From: Actibacterium sp. 188UL27-1
Lineage (GTDB): Bacteria > Pseudomonadota > Alphaproteobacteria > Rhodobacterales > Rhodobacteraceae
Direction: 5' to 3'
DNA: 64,000 nucleotides
NCBI RefSeq assembly: GCF_016901225.1
Contig: NZ_JAFEUL010000001.1
Coordinates: 424,773 to 488,772 of the forward strand
Part shown: positions 54,014-63,467 of the stretch, piece by piece
Numbering within the stretch: the stretch's first letter is position 1
How the letters are laid out: each line of letters begins with the position of its first letter
Notes under the pieces: generated by a model
The model's input: only the letters and a program-made list of their open reading frames with translations
Database searches by the model: none
Told to the model about the DNA's origin: nothing
Made by a program: the position numbers and the translations under genes

Positions 54014-54107
54014 CGGTCCGTCATATAACCACAGACTAAGCGAAATGCCACCGATCTGATAGGTTAACAACAGTACGGAATAAATGACTGGCCGTGCCGT
54101 GCGCCGG

Positions 54108-55040
54108 CTATTCGCCGGCGAGGGGATGCGCCTTTTCATAGACCTCCATTAACCGGGCCGTATCGACAGCCGTGTAGGCTTGTGTAGTCGACAAGGAGGC
54201 ATGGCCCAGCAGATCCTGGATGGCACGCAGATCCCCGCCCGCACTCAGCAGATGCGTGGCAAAGCTGTGGCGCAGGGCATGGGGGGTCACAGTGGATGGC
54301 AGGCCCAATTGCAGACGTACGGATTGCATCAATTGCTGAACGATGCGCGGGTTCAACTTGCCGCCGCGTACGCCGCGAAACAGGGGCGCGGCACCAGGCA
54401 GATCATGGGGGCATAACCGGACATATGCGGCCACGGCATCGCGCGCGGGGTCAATCACAGGGATGACCCGCTCCTTTTTGCCTTTGCCAATTATCCGGAG
54501 CGAACCGGGCAGGGGGGCCTGCCCGGCGGTCAGGCCAAGCGCTTCTGAAATCCGCAAGCCACAGCCGTAAAGCAGCGTCACCACGGCCAGATCCCGGGCT
54601 GCGACCCAAGGCTCGCGCGCTTGCACTTCAACCAGATCCAGCACCGCCTTGGCCGCATCCACCTCCAAGGGGCGGGGCAGTTTGGCATGGAACCGCGGCG
54701 CCCGGGTCGACAGAACCGCAGTAGCATCAAAACCTTCGCGCTCGGCATTCCAGCCCGTGAAGTTCTTCACCGCAGACAAGGCCCGCGCGAGGGAGCGGGC
54801 TCCAACGCCCCGCCCCCGCTCATGGGCCATCCACGCGCGCATCTCGCCGATGCTGAGTTCTCCCAGAACAGCGACGCCTTGGGGACCACCTTTATGCTGG
54901 GTGAGAAAAGCCAGAAATCCCAAAAGGTCGCCGCGATAGGCCTCAACCGTGGTGTCAGCGACATTATCGATTGCCGCAATATGGGCCAACCAACGCCCAA
55001 GCGCATCTAGCAAAGCGGGGGATGTGGTCAGCACCCCCAT
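54108..55040 (-). CDS. xerC: Tyrosine recombinase XerC
   Basis: A 310-residue recombinase acting with XerD at dif to resolve chromosome dimers. Catalytic residues are visible: Arg in CGLRISEALGL, His and Arg in TPHALRHSFATH, a third His in LLGHASLSTTQ and the nucleophile Tyr in AYTAVD. The N-terminal SAM-like core-binding domain spans about 10-100. It lies 3 bases downstream of DUF484, an arrangement also found in gammaproteobacteria. Chromosomal, not an integrase of a mobile element. Confidence 0.93.
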   Translation of the reverse strand: MGVLTTSPALLDALGRWLAHIAAIDNVADTTVEAYRGDLLGFLAFLTQHKGGPQGVAVLGELSIGEMRAWMAHERGRGVGARSLARALSAVKNFTGWNAEREGFDATAVLSTRAPRFHAKLPRPLEVDAAKAVLDLVEVQAREPWVAARDLAVVTLLYGCGLRISEALGLTAGQAPLPGSLRIIGKGKKERVIPVIDPARDAVAAYVRLCPHDLPGAAPLFRGVRGGKLNPRIVQQLMQSVRLQLGLPSTVTPHALRHSFATHLLSAGGDLRAIQDLLGHASLSTTQAYTAVDTARLMEVYEKAHPLAGE

Positions 55041-55043
55041 GCA

Positions 55044-55757
55044 CTAATCCAACCAGCGGCGCATCTGTCGTTCGAACACACCGGCGAAAAAGCCCAGCAG
55101 ATCTGTCCCCTGGCTTGGGCGGAACTGGTGCGGATCTTCGGCCCCCAGCACCAACATGCCGGGCAGCCGGCCCTTGCCAAAGTCCAGGCGCAAAACCGCC
55201 TCGGACTGGATCCAATCCGCTGCCTCCCCGTAAACGACGTCGCTGTCAGGGCGCAGCTGGCGCAGGATCACCTGCCGCGACGGCGCTGTCGCGTCGCGGT
55301 TGCGCATCCCGTAATCCTCGACAAAGCCGGGGCGGACCACGGCCAGAACCTCCCCCAGCTGCGTCACGACCTTGTCGGCATCATTGTCGTGGCTCTCAAG
55401 CACCAGCCGGATCGCATCGACGCGCAGGATACTCGCAACCTCTTCGCCCAGATTGCGCAGGAAAACCTCAAAATCCACCGGATCCAGCATGGCCAGAACG
55501 GCACGGTGCACCTGATTGGTCCCCGCCAGATTTTCATAGGCCGCAGCAATCACCGAGCGATGGGTATCTTCCAACCGGTCAAGCCGCTGTTCCAGCCGAT
55601 CCATGGCGATCCCGCGCAGGTCGACGACATTGCCGCCCAGCGCGTTCTCATTGGCATCGATCAGCGCGCGCATCACGTCATGGTCGTTCAAAATGACATC
55701 GGGTTCGTGTAGGATCTTTTTTCGAAGTACCTTAAGATCCACGGCGTGGTCGCTCAT
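55044..55757 (-). CDS. DUF484 family protein
   Basis: A 237-residue protein with an N-terminal coiled coil (VVDLRGIAMDRLEQRLDRLEDTHR) and a GAF-like C-terminal domain (VLAMLDPVDFEVFLRNLGEEVASILRVDAIRLVLE). This is the usual DUF484 layout. Its function is unknown; it is often encoded just upstream of xerC, as here. Confidence 0.88.
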   Translation of the reverse strand: MSDHAVDLKVLRKKILHEPDVILNDHDVMRALIDANENALGGNVVDLRGIAMDRLEQRLDRLEDTHRSVIAAAYENLAGTNQVHRAVLAMLDPVDFEVFLRNLGEEVASILRVDAIRLVLESHDNDADKVVTQLGEVLAVVRPGFVEDYGMRNRDATAPSRQVILRQLRPDSDVVYGEAADWIQSEAVLRLDFGKGRLPGMLVLGAEDPHQFRPSQGTDLLGFFAGVFERQMRRWLD

Positions 55758-55813
55758 ATCTATCTGCCCTCAAACGGTTTTTGGTTAACCTTTGGCGACA
55801 GCCTGTTGCCGGA

Positions 55814-56467
55814 TCAAAGGATCTTTTGCCCCGTTTTCTTCCAGTCTGACAGGAATGCGGCAAGCCCTTTGTCGGTCAACGGGTGTTCGGCCAGCTTTTT
55901 GATGACGTTAGGTGGCGCTGTGGCCACATCTGCCCCCAACAAGGCGGCATCCGACATGTGGTTGACGGACCGGATCGAGGCGGCCAGTATCTCGGTTCCG
56001 AAATCGTAATTATCATAGATCGTGCGGATGTCGGCAATCAGGTCCATACCATCGATGTTGATGTCATCCAGACGTCCGATGAAGGGCGAGATGAAGGTCG
56101 CGCCAGCCTTGGCTGCGATCAACGCCTGGTTGGCGGAAAAGCAAAGCGTGACGTTCACCATGTTGCCTTCGCCCGAAAGCACTTTGCAGGCCTTCAGGCC
56201 CGCCCATGTCAGGGGAACCTTGACGGTGATATTTTCGGCGATCTTGGCCAGCTTACGGCCTTCGGCGATCATATCGTCGGCCTCAACGGCCACGACTTCA
56301 GCCGAAACAGGGCCGTCGATCAGATCGCAGATCTCTTTGGTCACCTCCAAAATGTCGCGGCCAGATTTCATGATCAGCGATGGGTTTGTCGTCACCCCAT
56401 CGACCATGCCCAGGTCATTCAGCTCGGCAATTTCGGCAATTTCGGCGGTATCTACAAAGAACTTCAT
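55814..56467 (-). CDS. fsa: Fructose-6-phosphate aldolase / transaldolase
   Basis: A 217-residue small transaldolase. The N-terminal [18 protein letters not shown] and [14 protein letters not shown] are the family signature, and the Schiff-base Lys lies in [16 protein letters not shown] (about residue 85). The short length places it in the FSA/TalC group. Start at the ATG with GGGAGG upstream. It is divergent from priA. Confidence 0.93.
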   Translation of the reverse strand: MKFFVDTAEIAEIAELNDLGMVDGVTTNPSLIMKSGRDILEVTKEICDLIDGPVSAEVVAVEADDMIAEGRKLAKIAENITVKVPLTWAGLKACKVLSGEGNMVNVTLCFSANQALIAAKAGATFISPFIGRLDDINIDGMDLIADIRTIYDNYDFGTEILAASIRSVNHMSDAALLGADVATAPPNVIKKLAEHPLTDKGLAAFLSDWKKTGQKIL

Positions 56468-56544
56468 CGGTGGCCTCCCGGGCATGTCAGGCAATGTTCG
56501 CCGTGTGCCTAACCCAAAGGAAACGCCTGCGGAAGCCCTCCTGC

Positions 56545-58758
56545 ATGACTGACCTGTTAGCGGTCACATTTAACTGCGATTTTCCGCCCGGATCACGGGT
56601 TGGCGTGCTGACAACGCAGCCGCTGGACCGGATCCTGGACTATCTGGCGCCCGAAACCGGCTGCTCGGTCGGCGATTTCGTTGAGGTTCCATTAGGCCCG
56701 CGCAAGGTGCTGGGCGTGATCTGGGGTCAAGGCGCAGGTGATTTCGACGCGGCCAAGCTGCGCCGTGTGACCCGCGTCCTTGATGCCCCGCCCATGCGGG
56801 AGGAGTTGCGCACCTTCCTGGGTCGCACTGCCGATTATACGCTAACGCCGATGCCCGCAATGCTGCGCCTTGCCACCCGTGCGCCGGGCCTCAGCGATCC
56901 GCCTTCGATGCGCAAGGTCTATAAACTGGGGGATGACGAACCCTCCCGCATGACGCCAGCCCGCACCCGTGTTTTGGACATCCTTGGGGCCATGTCCGAC
57001 CAGGCTTTTACCCTAAAGGAGTTGGCTGATCATGCCGGGGTCACGTCTTCTGTCATCACCGGTCTGGTCAAACTCGGCGCCGTGCGAGAGGAGGCGAGCC
57101 CTCGCGACAGCCCCTATCCCCGCCTTGATCCCGCTCGCCCCGGCGTTGCCCTGAGCGACGCGCAGGTCGCGGTTGCGGATCAGCTCCGCGCCAGCATCCG
57201 CACAGGCACCTACGGTACCACCTTGCTGAAAGGCGTCACCGGCTCCGGCAAGACGGAGGTGTATCTGGAGGCTGTCGCGGAATGCCTCGCCAAAGGTCGC
57301 CAAGCTCTGGTCCTGCTGCCTGAAATCGCATTGACCGGTGAATTTTTGGCCCGTGTTGAGGCGCGTTTCGGTGCCCGCCCGGCCGAATGGCATTCTGGTG
57401 TGACCCTGACCGAGCGCCGCCGGTGCTGGAAGATGGTCGCGAGCGCCGAGGCACAATTCGTTGTGGGGGCCCGGTCAGCGCTGTTTTTGCCGTTTCGTGA
57501 TCTGGGGCTGGTCGTGGTGGATGAGGAACATGACACCTCCTACAAACAGGAGGAGGGCGTCCTTTATAACGCGCGCGACATGACGGTCCTGCGGGCATCC
57601 CTCTGCGATGCGCAGGTCATCCTGGCTTCGGCCACGCCGTCGCTGGAAAGCTGGGCCAATGCCGAGGCTGGCAAATACCAGCGCGCCGAACTTGGTGCCC
57701 GGTTTGGTACCGCCGTCCTGCCTGAGATGCGCGCGATTGACATGCGCGCTGAAAACCTGCCCGGCGGGCGCTGGATTTCTCCAACTTTGCAGAAAGCCGT
57801 CGAGGCGCGGCTCGATGCTGGCGAACAGGCCATGCTGTTCCTCAACCGCCGGGGGTATGCGCCGGTTACGGTCTGCCGTGCCTGCGGGTACCAGGTCGGC
57901 TGCACCCATTGCGATGCGCGCATGGTCGAACACCGGTTTCTCAAACGCCTGATGTGCCACCAATGTGGTGAGACGCGGCCAATGCCGCAGGCTTGCCCCG
58001 CCTGCAAGGCCGAGGGGAAGATGGCCGCCGTGGGCCCCGGGGTCGAGCGCATGGCCGAAGAGGCCGCGGCGCTCTTTCCCAAAGCGCGGCTGGCGGTCCT
58101 GTCGTCGGATCTGTTCGGCTCTGCCCGTGCTTTGAAAGAGGCGATTGAGACAATTGCCCAAGGCGGCGCTGACATCATCATCGGCACGCAATTGGTCGCC
58201 AAGGGGCACAACTTTCCCCTGCTCACCCTGGTGGGCGTCATCGATGCTGATCTGGGCCTCATGGGATCCGACCTGCGCGCCGCCGAACGCACATTCCAAC
58301 TTATGCGGCAGGTGGCGGGCCGGGCTGGTCGCGCTGACAAGCCGGGCACCGCCCTGATGCAAACGCACCAGCCAGATCATCCGGTGATCCGCGCCATCCT
58401 GTCCGGCGACGAAGAAGGCTTCTGGCGGGCGGAGGCGGCGGAGCGTCAGGCCGCTGGTGTCCCGCCCTATGGCCGGATGGCGGGCATCATCCTGTCATCT
58501 CCGAATGTGCAGGAGGTCTTTGACCTGGGCGAGGCTCTGGCGCGGGGTGATGCACCGCTCCGCCGGATCGGTGCCCAGGTCTTTGGACCGGCTCCCGCCC
58601 CCATCGCCCGGGTCCGCGGCAGACACCGGGTCCGCCTACTGGTGAAGGCTGATAAGGGCGCGCCGCTCCAGGCGGCCTTGGCCCAGTGGATCGCTCAATT
58701 CAAGCCGCCCAACACCTTGCGTCTATCGGTCGATGTGGATCCGCAAAGCTTTTACTGA
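56545..58758 (+). CDS. priA: Primosomal protein N' (replication restart helicase PriA)
   Basis: A 737-residue helicase. An N-terminal DNA-binding domain is followed by Walker [12 protein letters not shown] (about 228), the DEEH box and motif III SATPS. Eight Zn-binding cysteines lie in CRACGY, CTHC, CHQCGE and CPAC (about 447-492). QVAGRAGRA is motif VI. It restarts stalled forks. Start at the ATG before [14 protein letters not shown]; the frame extends upstream without similarity. Confidence 0.95.
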   Translation: MTDLLAVTFNCDFPPGSRVGVLTTQPLDRILDYLAPETGCSVGDFVEVPLGPRKVLGVIWGQGAGDFDAAKLRRVTRVLDAPPMREELRTFLGRTADYTLTPMPAMLRLATRAPGLSDPPSMRKVYKLGDDEPSRMTPARTRVLDILGAMSDQAFTLKELADHAGVTSSVITGLVKLGAVREEASPRDSPYPRLDPARPGVALSDAQVAVADQLRASIRTGTYGTTLLKGVTGSGKTEVYLEAVAECLAKGRQALVLLPEIALTGEFLARVEARFGARPAEWHSGVTLTERRRCWKMVASAEAQFVVGARSALFLPFRDLGLVVVDEEHDTSYKQEEGVLYNARDMTVLRASLCDAQVILASATPSLESWANAEAGKYQRAELGARFGTAVLPEMRAIDMRAENLPGGRWISPTLQKAVEARLDAGEQAMLFLNRRGYAPVTVCRACGYQVGCTHCDARMVEHRFLKRLMCHQCGETRPMPQACPACKAEGKMAAVGPGVERMAEEAAALFPKARLAVLSSDLFGSARALKEAIETIAQGGADIIIGTQLVAKGHNFPLLTLVGVIDADLGLMGSDLRAAERTFQLMRQVAGRAGRADKPGTALMQTHQPDHPVIRAILSGDEEGFWRAEAAERQAAGVPPYGRMAGIILSSPNVQEVFDLGEALARGDAPLRRIGAQVFGPAPAPIARVRGRHRVRLLVKADKGAPLQAALAQWIAQFKPPNTLRLSVDVDPQSFY

Positions 58759-58983
58759 TCTGCGCGTACAAAGTCGCTAACATGTTGGCTTTGTGCGAAA
58801 ACCTGTAATCCAGATCGGTGCACACGCTCTGTGCATCGGGCGCGTTGCACAGCATCTTGGGCCGTTATCGGATATCACGGCGCCGTTATTGCGCAGCACG
58901 GCCACCATAGCGCCTTGTCCCGCCGATTACAGCCTGCCCGGCCAACGCTAAATGCGCCGGGCCTCCACCCATCGGAGCCTATT

Positions 58984-59529
58984 ATGATCCAGCGTTTCAT
59001 TTTGATGATCGCCGCGGGCCTTGGCCTGTCGGCCTGTGCAAGTTTGACCGAAGACCAGTGTATTGCCGGTGATTGGTACGGCATTGGCGTCAGGGATGGC
59101 GGCAATGGCCGCTACCTCAGTTACATCAATGACCATCGCAAAGCCTGCGAAAAAGTGGGCGCCGCCCCAAATCAAAGCCAGTGGCAAGCGGGTCGCACTG
59201 CCGGGTTGCCGCGCTATTGCAATGCCGACAACGCCTACCGCATCGGTCAGCGTGGCGTCTCCATCAACAATGTCTGCACGCCAGCGCAACGGGCCGAGAT
59301 GACCAAACCCCATGCCCTTGGGCGCCGTTATCACGAGATCACCCAGCGCATCTCGTCCTTGCAGAATGAGCAATCGGGGATCCGGCTGTCCTTGGACCAA
59401 AGGCGGGTTCAACGCGCCAACGGCCCCGAGACGGAAGAAGAACGCAAGCTGCGCCGCCGGTTGCGGCGACTTGACAATCAGGTTGAAGATCTGCGCAACC
59501 AGCGCCTTCTGGTGACGCTGCTTCTATAG
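58984..59529 (+). CDS. Lipoprotein of the DUF2799 type
   Basis: A 181-residue protein with a lipobox LSAC (Cys18) after a short hydrophobic signal, so lipidated and membrane-anchored. The conserved core contains DWYGIGVRDG, GRYLSYINDHRKACEK and YCNADNAYRIGQRG, the DUF2799 pattern. The C-terminal third is a charged coiled coil (TEEERKLRRRLRRLDNQVED). Function unknown. Confidence 0.85.
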   Translation: MIQRFILMIAAGLGLSACASLTEDQCIAGDWYGIGVRDGGNGRYLSYINDHRKACEKVGAAPNQSQWQAGRTAGLPRYCNADNAYRIGQRGVSINNVCTPAQRAEMTKPHALGRRYHEITQRISSLQNEQSGIRLSLDQRRVQRANGPETEEERKLRRRLRRLDNQVEDLRNQRLLVTLLL

Positions 59530-59544
59530 CGGGGCGCGTGCTGC

Positions 59545-60384
59545 TTAGGTTGAGTACAGAACGGGGCGGTCTGCCGTCGACAAAAGCTCGCTTGTGGCCG
59601 CCCCGATCATGAAATCATAGGCGCGTGAATGGCCAAACGCGCCCGTCACGATCAGATCTGCGCCTTGCTCCACGGCCTCCTGGCAGATCACCTTGGCCAC
59701 GCTGTGACCGGCCAGCGGCCGATGGCGCACTGTGGGTTTGAACCCATGGCGGCTACAGCTCTCGGCCAGGTCGTTGGTCGTGTAATCCGCCAGTTCATCC
59801 ATATCGTCGCTTCCGACGCGCAGTAAAAAGAAATCGGCACCCTCCTGCGCCAGGCCAAAGGCATCATGGGCAGCCCGCGTCGCCTCCCGCGTGGCGCTCC
59901 ACCCCAGGACGATGGTTTGGCCCAAGTGATCGGCCTGATATCCGGTGGGGACGACCAGAACAGGCCGCCCGCTGTCGCGGATCACCCGATCCTGGGTAAA
60001 GGCCTCCTCACCACGACCTCCGCCGCGGTCGACCTGGCTCATCACGATCAGATCGGCGCCTCGGGCACTTTCAACGATCCGGTCGGCGGCCGTCGATGTT
60101 TCGATCCGGATCTCGCGCCATTCGGCGGTGACGTCTTCGGGGCCGCTGATTTTTTCGAACAGGGCTTTCAGGTCATCGGCCTTTTCCCGTTGCCCTTCAT
60201 CGAACCCGGCGGCCATCTGCGGTGGCATATGGGCTGCGATTCCGGGGTAAACCATCAGCGTCTCGATCACATGTAGGCCGATCAGATGGGCGCCATGCTG
60301 TCGGGCCAGCAAGACGGCGCTTTTCACCGTGGCTTCGGGCGTGGCACCTGCGCCGATGACGACAAGGATGGTTTTGAGCGACAT
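59545..60384 (-). CDS. Universal stress protein with two Usp domains
   Basis: A 279-residue tandem Usp protein (about 1-145 and 155-279). The first domain begins MSLKTILVVIGAGATPEATVKSAVLLARQHGA, the second ends GAFGHSRAYDFMIGAATSELLS. The nucleotide motif G-2x-G-9x-G is recognisable, with Ala at the last variable position. A perfect FNR-type box lies 61 bases upstream, so induction by low oxygen is likely, as for many Usp genes. Confidence 0.9.
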   Translation of the reverse strand: MSLKTILVVIGAGATPEATVKSAVLLARQHGAHLIGLHVIETLMVYPGIAAHMPPQMAAGFDEGQREKADDLKALFEKISGPEDVTAEWREIRIETSTAADRIVESARGADLIVMSQVDRGGGRGEEAFTQDRVIRDSGRPVLVVPTGYQADHLGQTIVLGWSATREATRAAHDAFGLAQEGADFFLLRVGSDDMDELADYTTNDLAESCSRHGFKPTVRHRPLAGHSVAKVICQEAVEQGADLIVTGAFGHSRAYDFMIGAATSELLSTADRPVLYST

Positions 60385-60444
60385 GGGCGACCTCCGATAA
60401 TGACGAGCCAGGCCCCTTATTAGGCCGTTGCACCTACGTTAACC

Positions 60445-60458
60445 TTGATCGGGATCAA
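60445..60458. promoter_or_regulatory. FNR/FnrL-type box upstream of the universal stress gene
   Basis: TTGAT-CGGG-ATCAA is a perfect inverted repeat with the canonical 4-base spacer. It is centred about 67 bases before the Usp start codon. It is also 60 bases upstream of the divergent DUF3775 gene. Confidence 0.7.
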
Positions 60459-60517
60459 TGTCGCCGTCCGGGCTTTAGGTTAGCCTGTGATCCAGGATGA
60501 CTGACGGGAACAGTGCC

Positions 60518-60925
60518 ATGATCGAACTGACCACACCATCTGATCACATGCGTGAGATACTGGACCGGATGCGGGCCGTCATGGGCCGCGAGGGTGAGGT
60601 GAGCCCGGATCCGGGCGGAAACCCATCTGATGATGACGGGCCCGCCACGGCCCAGGAAACACTGGGTGATCTGCAACAAAGCGAACTTGCCGCCGATATC
60701 GATATGCTGGATATCGACCAACAGCACGAATTGGTGGCCCTGATGTGGGTCGGTCGCGGTGATTTCAGTGCGAGCGAATGGGCGGAGGCGATGGCCCTTG
60801 CCGCCGAACGCCACGATGGCCCAACGGCACGCTATCTGCTCTCCCATCCCCGGGTAGCGGACCAGATCGCCAGCGGGTTGGAGGATCTGGGCCACGACCA
60901 TGTGCTGCAAGACGGCATCTACTGA
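60518..60925 (+). CDS. DUF3775-like protein
   Basis: A 135-residue acidic cytosolic protein (142 if the ATG at 60497 is used). The C-terminal LDIDQQHELVALMWVGRGDFSASEWAEAM and ARYLLSHPRVADQIASGLEDLG match DUF3775. Function unknown. A hairpin GGGCG-AAA-CGCTC followed by GTTTTT (60939-60961) is a plausible terminator. Confidence 0.8.
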   Translation: MIELTTPSDHMREILDRMRAVMGREGEVSPDPGGNPSDDDGPATAQETLGDLQQSELAADIDMLDIDQQHELVALMWVGRGDFSASEWAEAMALAAERHDGPTARYLLSHPRVADQIASGLEDLGHDHVLQDGIY

Positions 60926-61056
60926 CCGGCAGAGGTAAATTGGGCGAAACGCTCGTTTTTCTGCCCGCGATAAGTGATTCTTGTGGTATAAAAATACCTG
61001 CGTGCGGCATCGGGGACCGGACGCCACCCCTCAACTGACTGACGAAGGAATATGTG

Positions 61057-61422
61057 ATGGCTGGACAGACCAAAGAGGACCACAGCCCAACTCAAACAAT
61101 GCTGAGCGCCTTTCAGGATATGCAAAAGGCCGGGCTTGGGCCAGCGGCGTGGATGGGCACAACCTGGATGCAGCACATGAGTAGCCTGGGATCGGAATGG
61201 CTGACCTTTGTGTCAGAGCGCATCCAGGAAGACGTCAAGACCCAGCATGCGCTGCTGCACTGCAAGGATTTGGCCACCGCTCAACATGTTCAGATGCAAT
61301 TCCTGCAAAAGGCAATCGACGATTATCAGGCCGAAACCGGCAAGATCGTTGAAATGAACACCCAAATCATGGATGATCTGAGAGCGTCCTGGCAGGCCGA
61401 CCCGGCAGGCAAAACATCATGA
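61057..61422 (+). CDS. Phasin-like protein
   Basis: A 121-residue helical protein without signal peptide: MLSAFQDMQKAGLGPAAWMG, GSEWLTFVSERIQEDVKTQHALLHCKDL and a C-terminal amphipathic helix. The heptad-like pattern and length match small phasins that coat polyhydroxybutyrate granules. AAGGA lies before the ATG. No PHB synthesis gene is nearby, so the assignment rests on pattern alone. Confidence 0.65.
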   Translation: MAGQTKEDHSPTQTMLSAFQDMQKAGLGPAAWMGTTWMQHMSSLGSEWLTFVSERIQEDVKTQHALLHCKDLATAQHVQMQFLQKAIDDYQAETGKIVEMNTQIMDDLRASWQADPAGKTS

Positions 61423-61432
61423 TATGATCCCG

Positions 61433-61483
61433 ACCGGGCGGGGCGGTGATGATGTGTATCTCCCGCCCCCCGGTTTGGTCTTC
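61433..61483 (+). terminator. GC-rich inverted repeat after the phasin-like gene
   Basis: ACCGGGCGGGGCGG faces CCCGCCCCCCGGT with imperfect pairing across about 15 bases and is followed by a T-containing stretch. It is a probable terminator, not a perfect one. From here the DNA becomes visibly AT-richer. Confidence 0.4.
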
Positions 61484-61632
61484 TTGCCAACTGGCAGATA
61501 CCCTTGGCAGTTACGTGATAAGTCGGTATTGCCAGCAAAAATGTGTTTCCAAGTGTGAAAGGTATAATGGACCGCGAACTATCAAGTTCACTTCAAAGAA
61601 GTGGGTTTGTATGTCACAAAGAGTAGACGGTT

Positions 61633-62463
61633 TTGTTTTTAGAGTTCCCCTTGAAAAAATTTCCCGAACTTTTTTTGTTTACCAGCGATGACGCCATTGC
61701 ATCGCAAGCAATTTCTGCAGGTGTCGATGGTATCGTCATCGACTGGGAACATGTTGGAAAATCCGATCGGCAGCTCAATTACGACACGGAAATCAACGCG
61801 GATACGGTCGAAGATGTCGCTCGTTTGCACGCGACCGTGCCCACCGCCAACATATTGGTCCGGATCGAAGCGGCCCCGGGTATCATGGAAGATCAGGTAG
61901 AGGCGGCAATAGGCGCAGGTGCCGCCACGCTGATGCTGCCCATGGCCCGCTCGGCGCGAGATGTTGAGGTATTTCTGAACGCTGTGAATGGACGGGCAAA
62001 ATCGGTTATCCAGATCGAAACCCAGGATCTTTTCGAACGATGTGGCGACCTGAAAGATCTTGAATGGGACTATGCCTATATCGGATTGAATGACCTCGCC
62101 ATTTCCCGTGGGCGTGAATGGTTGTTTGAGGCATTCGTGGATGGCACCGTCGATGACATTTTCGAAACCCTGCCGGAACGAAAGATTGGTTTGGGCGGCC
62201 TGACTGTTGTTTCAGGTGGCGCACCATTGCCATTTCCGAAACTTTTTTCCGAAATGGCCCGGCTTGGTTGTGCTATGACCTTCATGCGGCGATCCTTTCA
62301 CCGCGAAATTGTTGGGCGCGATCTTAAATCCGAACTCGATGCCGCACGCAGTCTGTGGCACGCTTTTGATCAGCGTGGCCCCGAGGCTGTGGCCCACGAT
62401 CACCGCCTGTTCATCGAAGCTGTGGAGGGTCACGCCGTCTCGATCGGGCTCAAGACCGCTTGA
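61633..62463 (+). CDS. HpcH/HpaI-type aldolase / citrate lyase family protein
   Basis: About 276 residues of TIM-barrel aldolase: GVDGIVIDWEHVGK (about 30-43), LVRIEAAPGIMEDQ (about 73-86), VIQIETQDLF and GLNDLAISRGREW. It probably cleaves or condenses a 2-oxo-acid substrate. The start is uncertain: this frame offers only TTG codons (61633, 61651), while an ATG at 61611 opens a different frame that would join smoothly if one A of the A6 run at 61654-61659 were absent. It precedes genes for a hydroxyacid dehydrogenase and a glycosyltransferase, suggesting synthesis of a modified sugar or acid for a glycan. Confidence 0.75.
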   Translation: MFLEFPLKKFPELFLFTSDDAIASQAISAGVDGIVIDWEHVGKSDRQLNYDTEINADTVEDVARLHATVPTANILVRIEAAPGIMEDQVEAAIGAGAATLMLPMARSARDVEVFLNAVNGRAKSVIQIETQDLFERCGDLKDLEWDYAYIGLNDLAISRGREWLFEAFVDGTVDDIFETLPERKIGLGGLTVVSGGAPLPFPKLFSEMARLGCAMTFMRRSFHREIVGRDLKSELDAARSLWHAFDQRGPEAVAHDHRLFIEAVEGHAVSIGLKTA

Positions 62464-62510
62464 GCCAGGCCCTGACACGTCCCTCGCTTTCTCCAATGTG
62501 ACCGGATCCA

Positions 62511-63467
62511 ATGCCGTTTCTGTCTACGCCGCTGAATATCCTGCTGATGCACAGCAAGTTCGAGCCGTCGGCCGGGCATCTGGCAGCACTTGAACGTGCA
62601 GCAGGCGGGCGCATCACCGTCGCCCGCTCGGAGCCAGAGGCATGGGAGGGTATCGCGGATGCAGACATTGTGATCGGGCACCGATATCTGCGCCAAAGTC
62701 TGAAGAAAGCCGCCAACTTGCGCTGGGTGCAGAGCACAAGCAGTGGAGTGGATCGGTTGCCTTTGGCTGATCTGAAAGCGGGGGGTGTCCGGTTGACCTC
62801 CAATCTGTCGGGTAATCTATTGGTGGCGCGCCATGCCGTGACACTGGCCTGGGCCGTGGCCCGTAATCTGCCCCTGGCACGGGACCGTCAGGTGGTGGGT
62901 CGTTGGGATAACGCGTTCATTTGGCCGCCTTTGCCACGCCGTGCCATGGTCTTTGGTCATGGGACAATCGGGGCGGAAATCGCGCGGTTATTGCATAACG
63001 ATGGGATCGAAGTGCATGTGGTGGTGCGCCAGCCACGGATCGAGCAAATCCAGGATGTCACCGCGTTTTACTGGGACGAGCGTTGGCGTGACATGCTGCC
63101 CCAGATGGATTGGGTCTTCCTTGCCCTGCCCAATACGGCTGACACGCAGCATCTGTTTGACGAGGCCACGTTGCGCCACATGGCGCCTCGGGCCGTTCTT
63201 GTGAATGTGGGACGTGGGACAACCGTGGATACCAGAGCGCTTGGCCGGGTCTTGGAAAGTGGGCATTTGGCGGCGGCGGCATTGGACGTTTTGGATCCAA
63301 AGCCCACGCAACCCGACGATCCGTTTTGGAGGACACCGCGCTTGGTGCTCACCCCCCATGTCGCGGCCCATGCCAACGAAGCCCTCGACTGGTTCGAGGC
63401 GTTCATGGAGGCGCAGCTCAATCGCGCCCTGACCTCCGACACGCTCGCGGCAGAGGTGCGATTGTGA
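62511..63467 (+). CDS. D-isomer-specific 2-hydroxyacid dehydrogenase
   Basis: A 318-residue NAD(P)-dependent enzyme. The Rossmann motif is VFGHGTIGAEIARLL (about 145-159), the substrate Arg lies in VNVGRGTTVDTRAL and the catalytic His in LTPHVAAHANEA. It reduces a 2-oxoacid or oxidises a hydroxyacid. Its stop overlaps the next gene by 4 bases (GTGA), so the dehydrogenase and glycosyltransferase are coupled. Confidence 0.9.
   Translation: MPFLSTPLNILLMHSKFEPSAGHLAALERAAGGRITVARSEPEAWEGIADADIVIGHRYLRQSLKKAANLRWVQSTSSGVDRLPLADLKAGGVRLTSNLSGNLLVARHAVTLAWAVARNLPLARDRQVVGRWDNAFIWPPLPRRAMVFGHGTIGAEIARLLHNDGIEVHVVVRQPRIEQIQDVTAFYWDERWRDMLPQMDWVFLALPNTADTQHLFDEATLRHMAPRAVLVNVGRGTTVDTRALGRVLESGHLAAAALDVLDPKPTQPDDPFWRTPRLVLTPHVAAHANEALDWFEAFMEAQLNRALTSDTLAAEVRL

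Noticed and set aside
58759-58983. ACAAAG...CTTTGT inverted repeat after priA as a terminator
   Set aside because: The loop is long, the stem is only six pairs and no T run follows; too weak to call.
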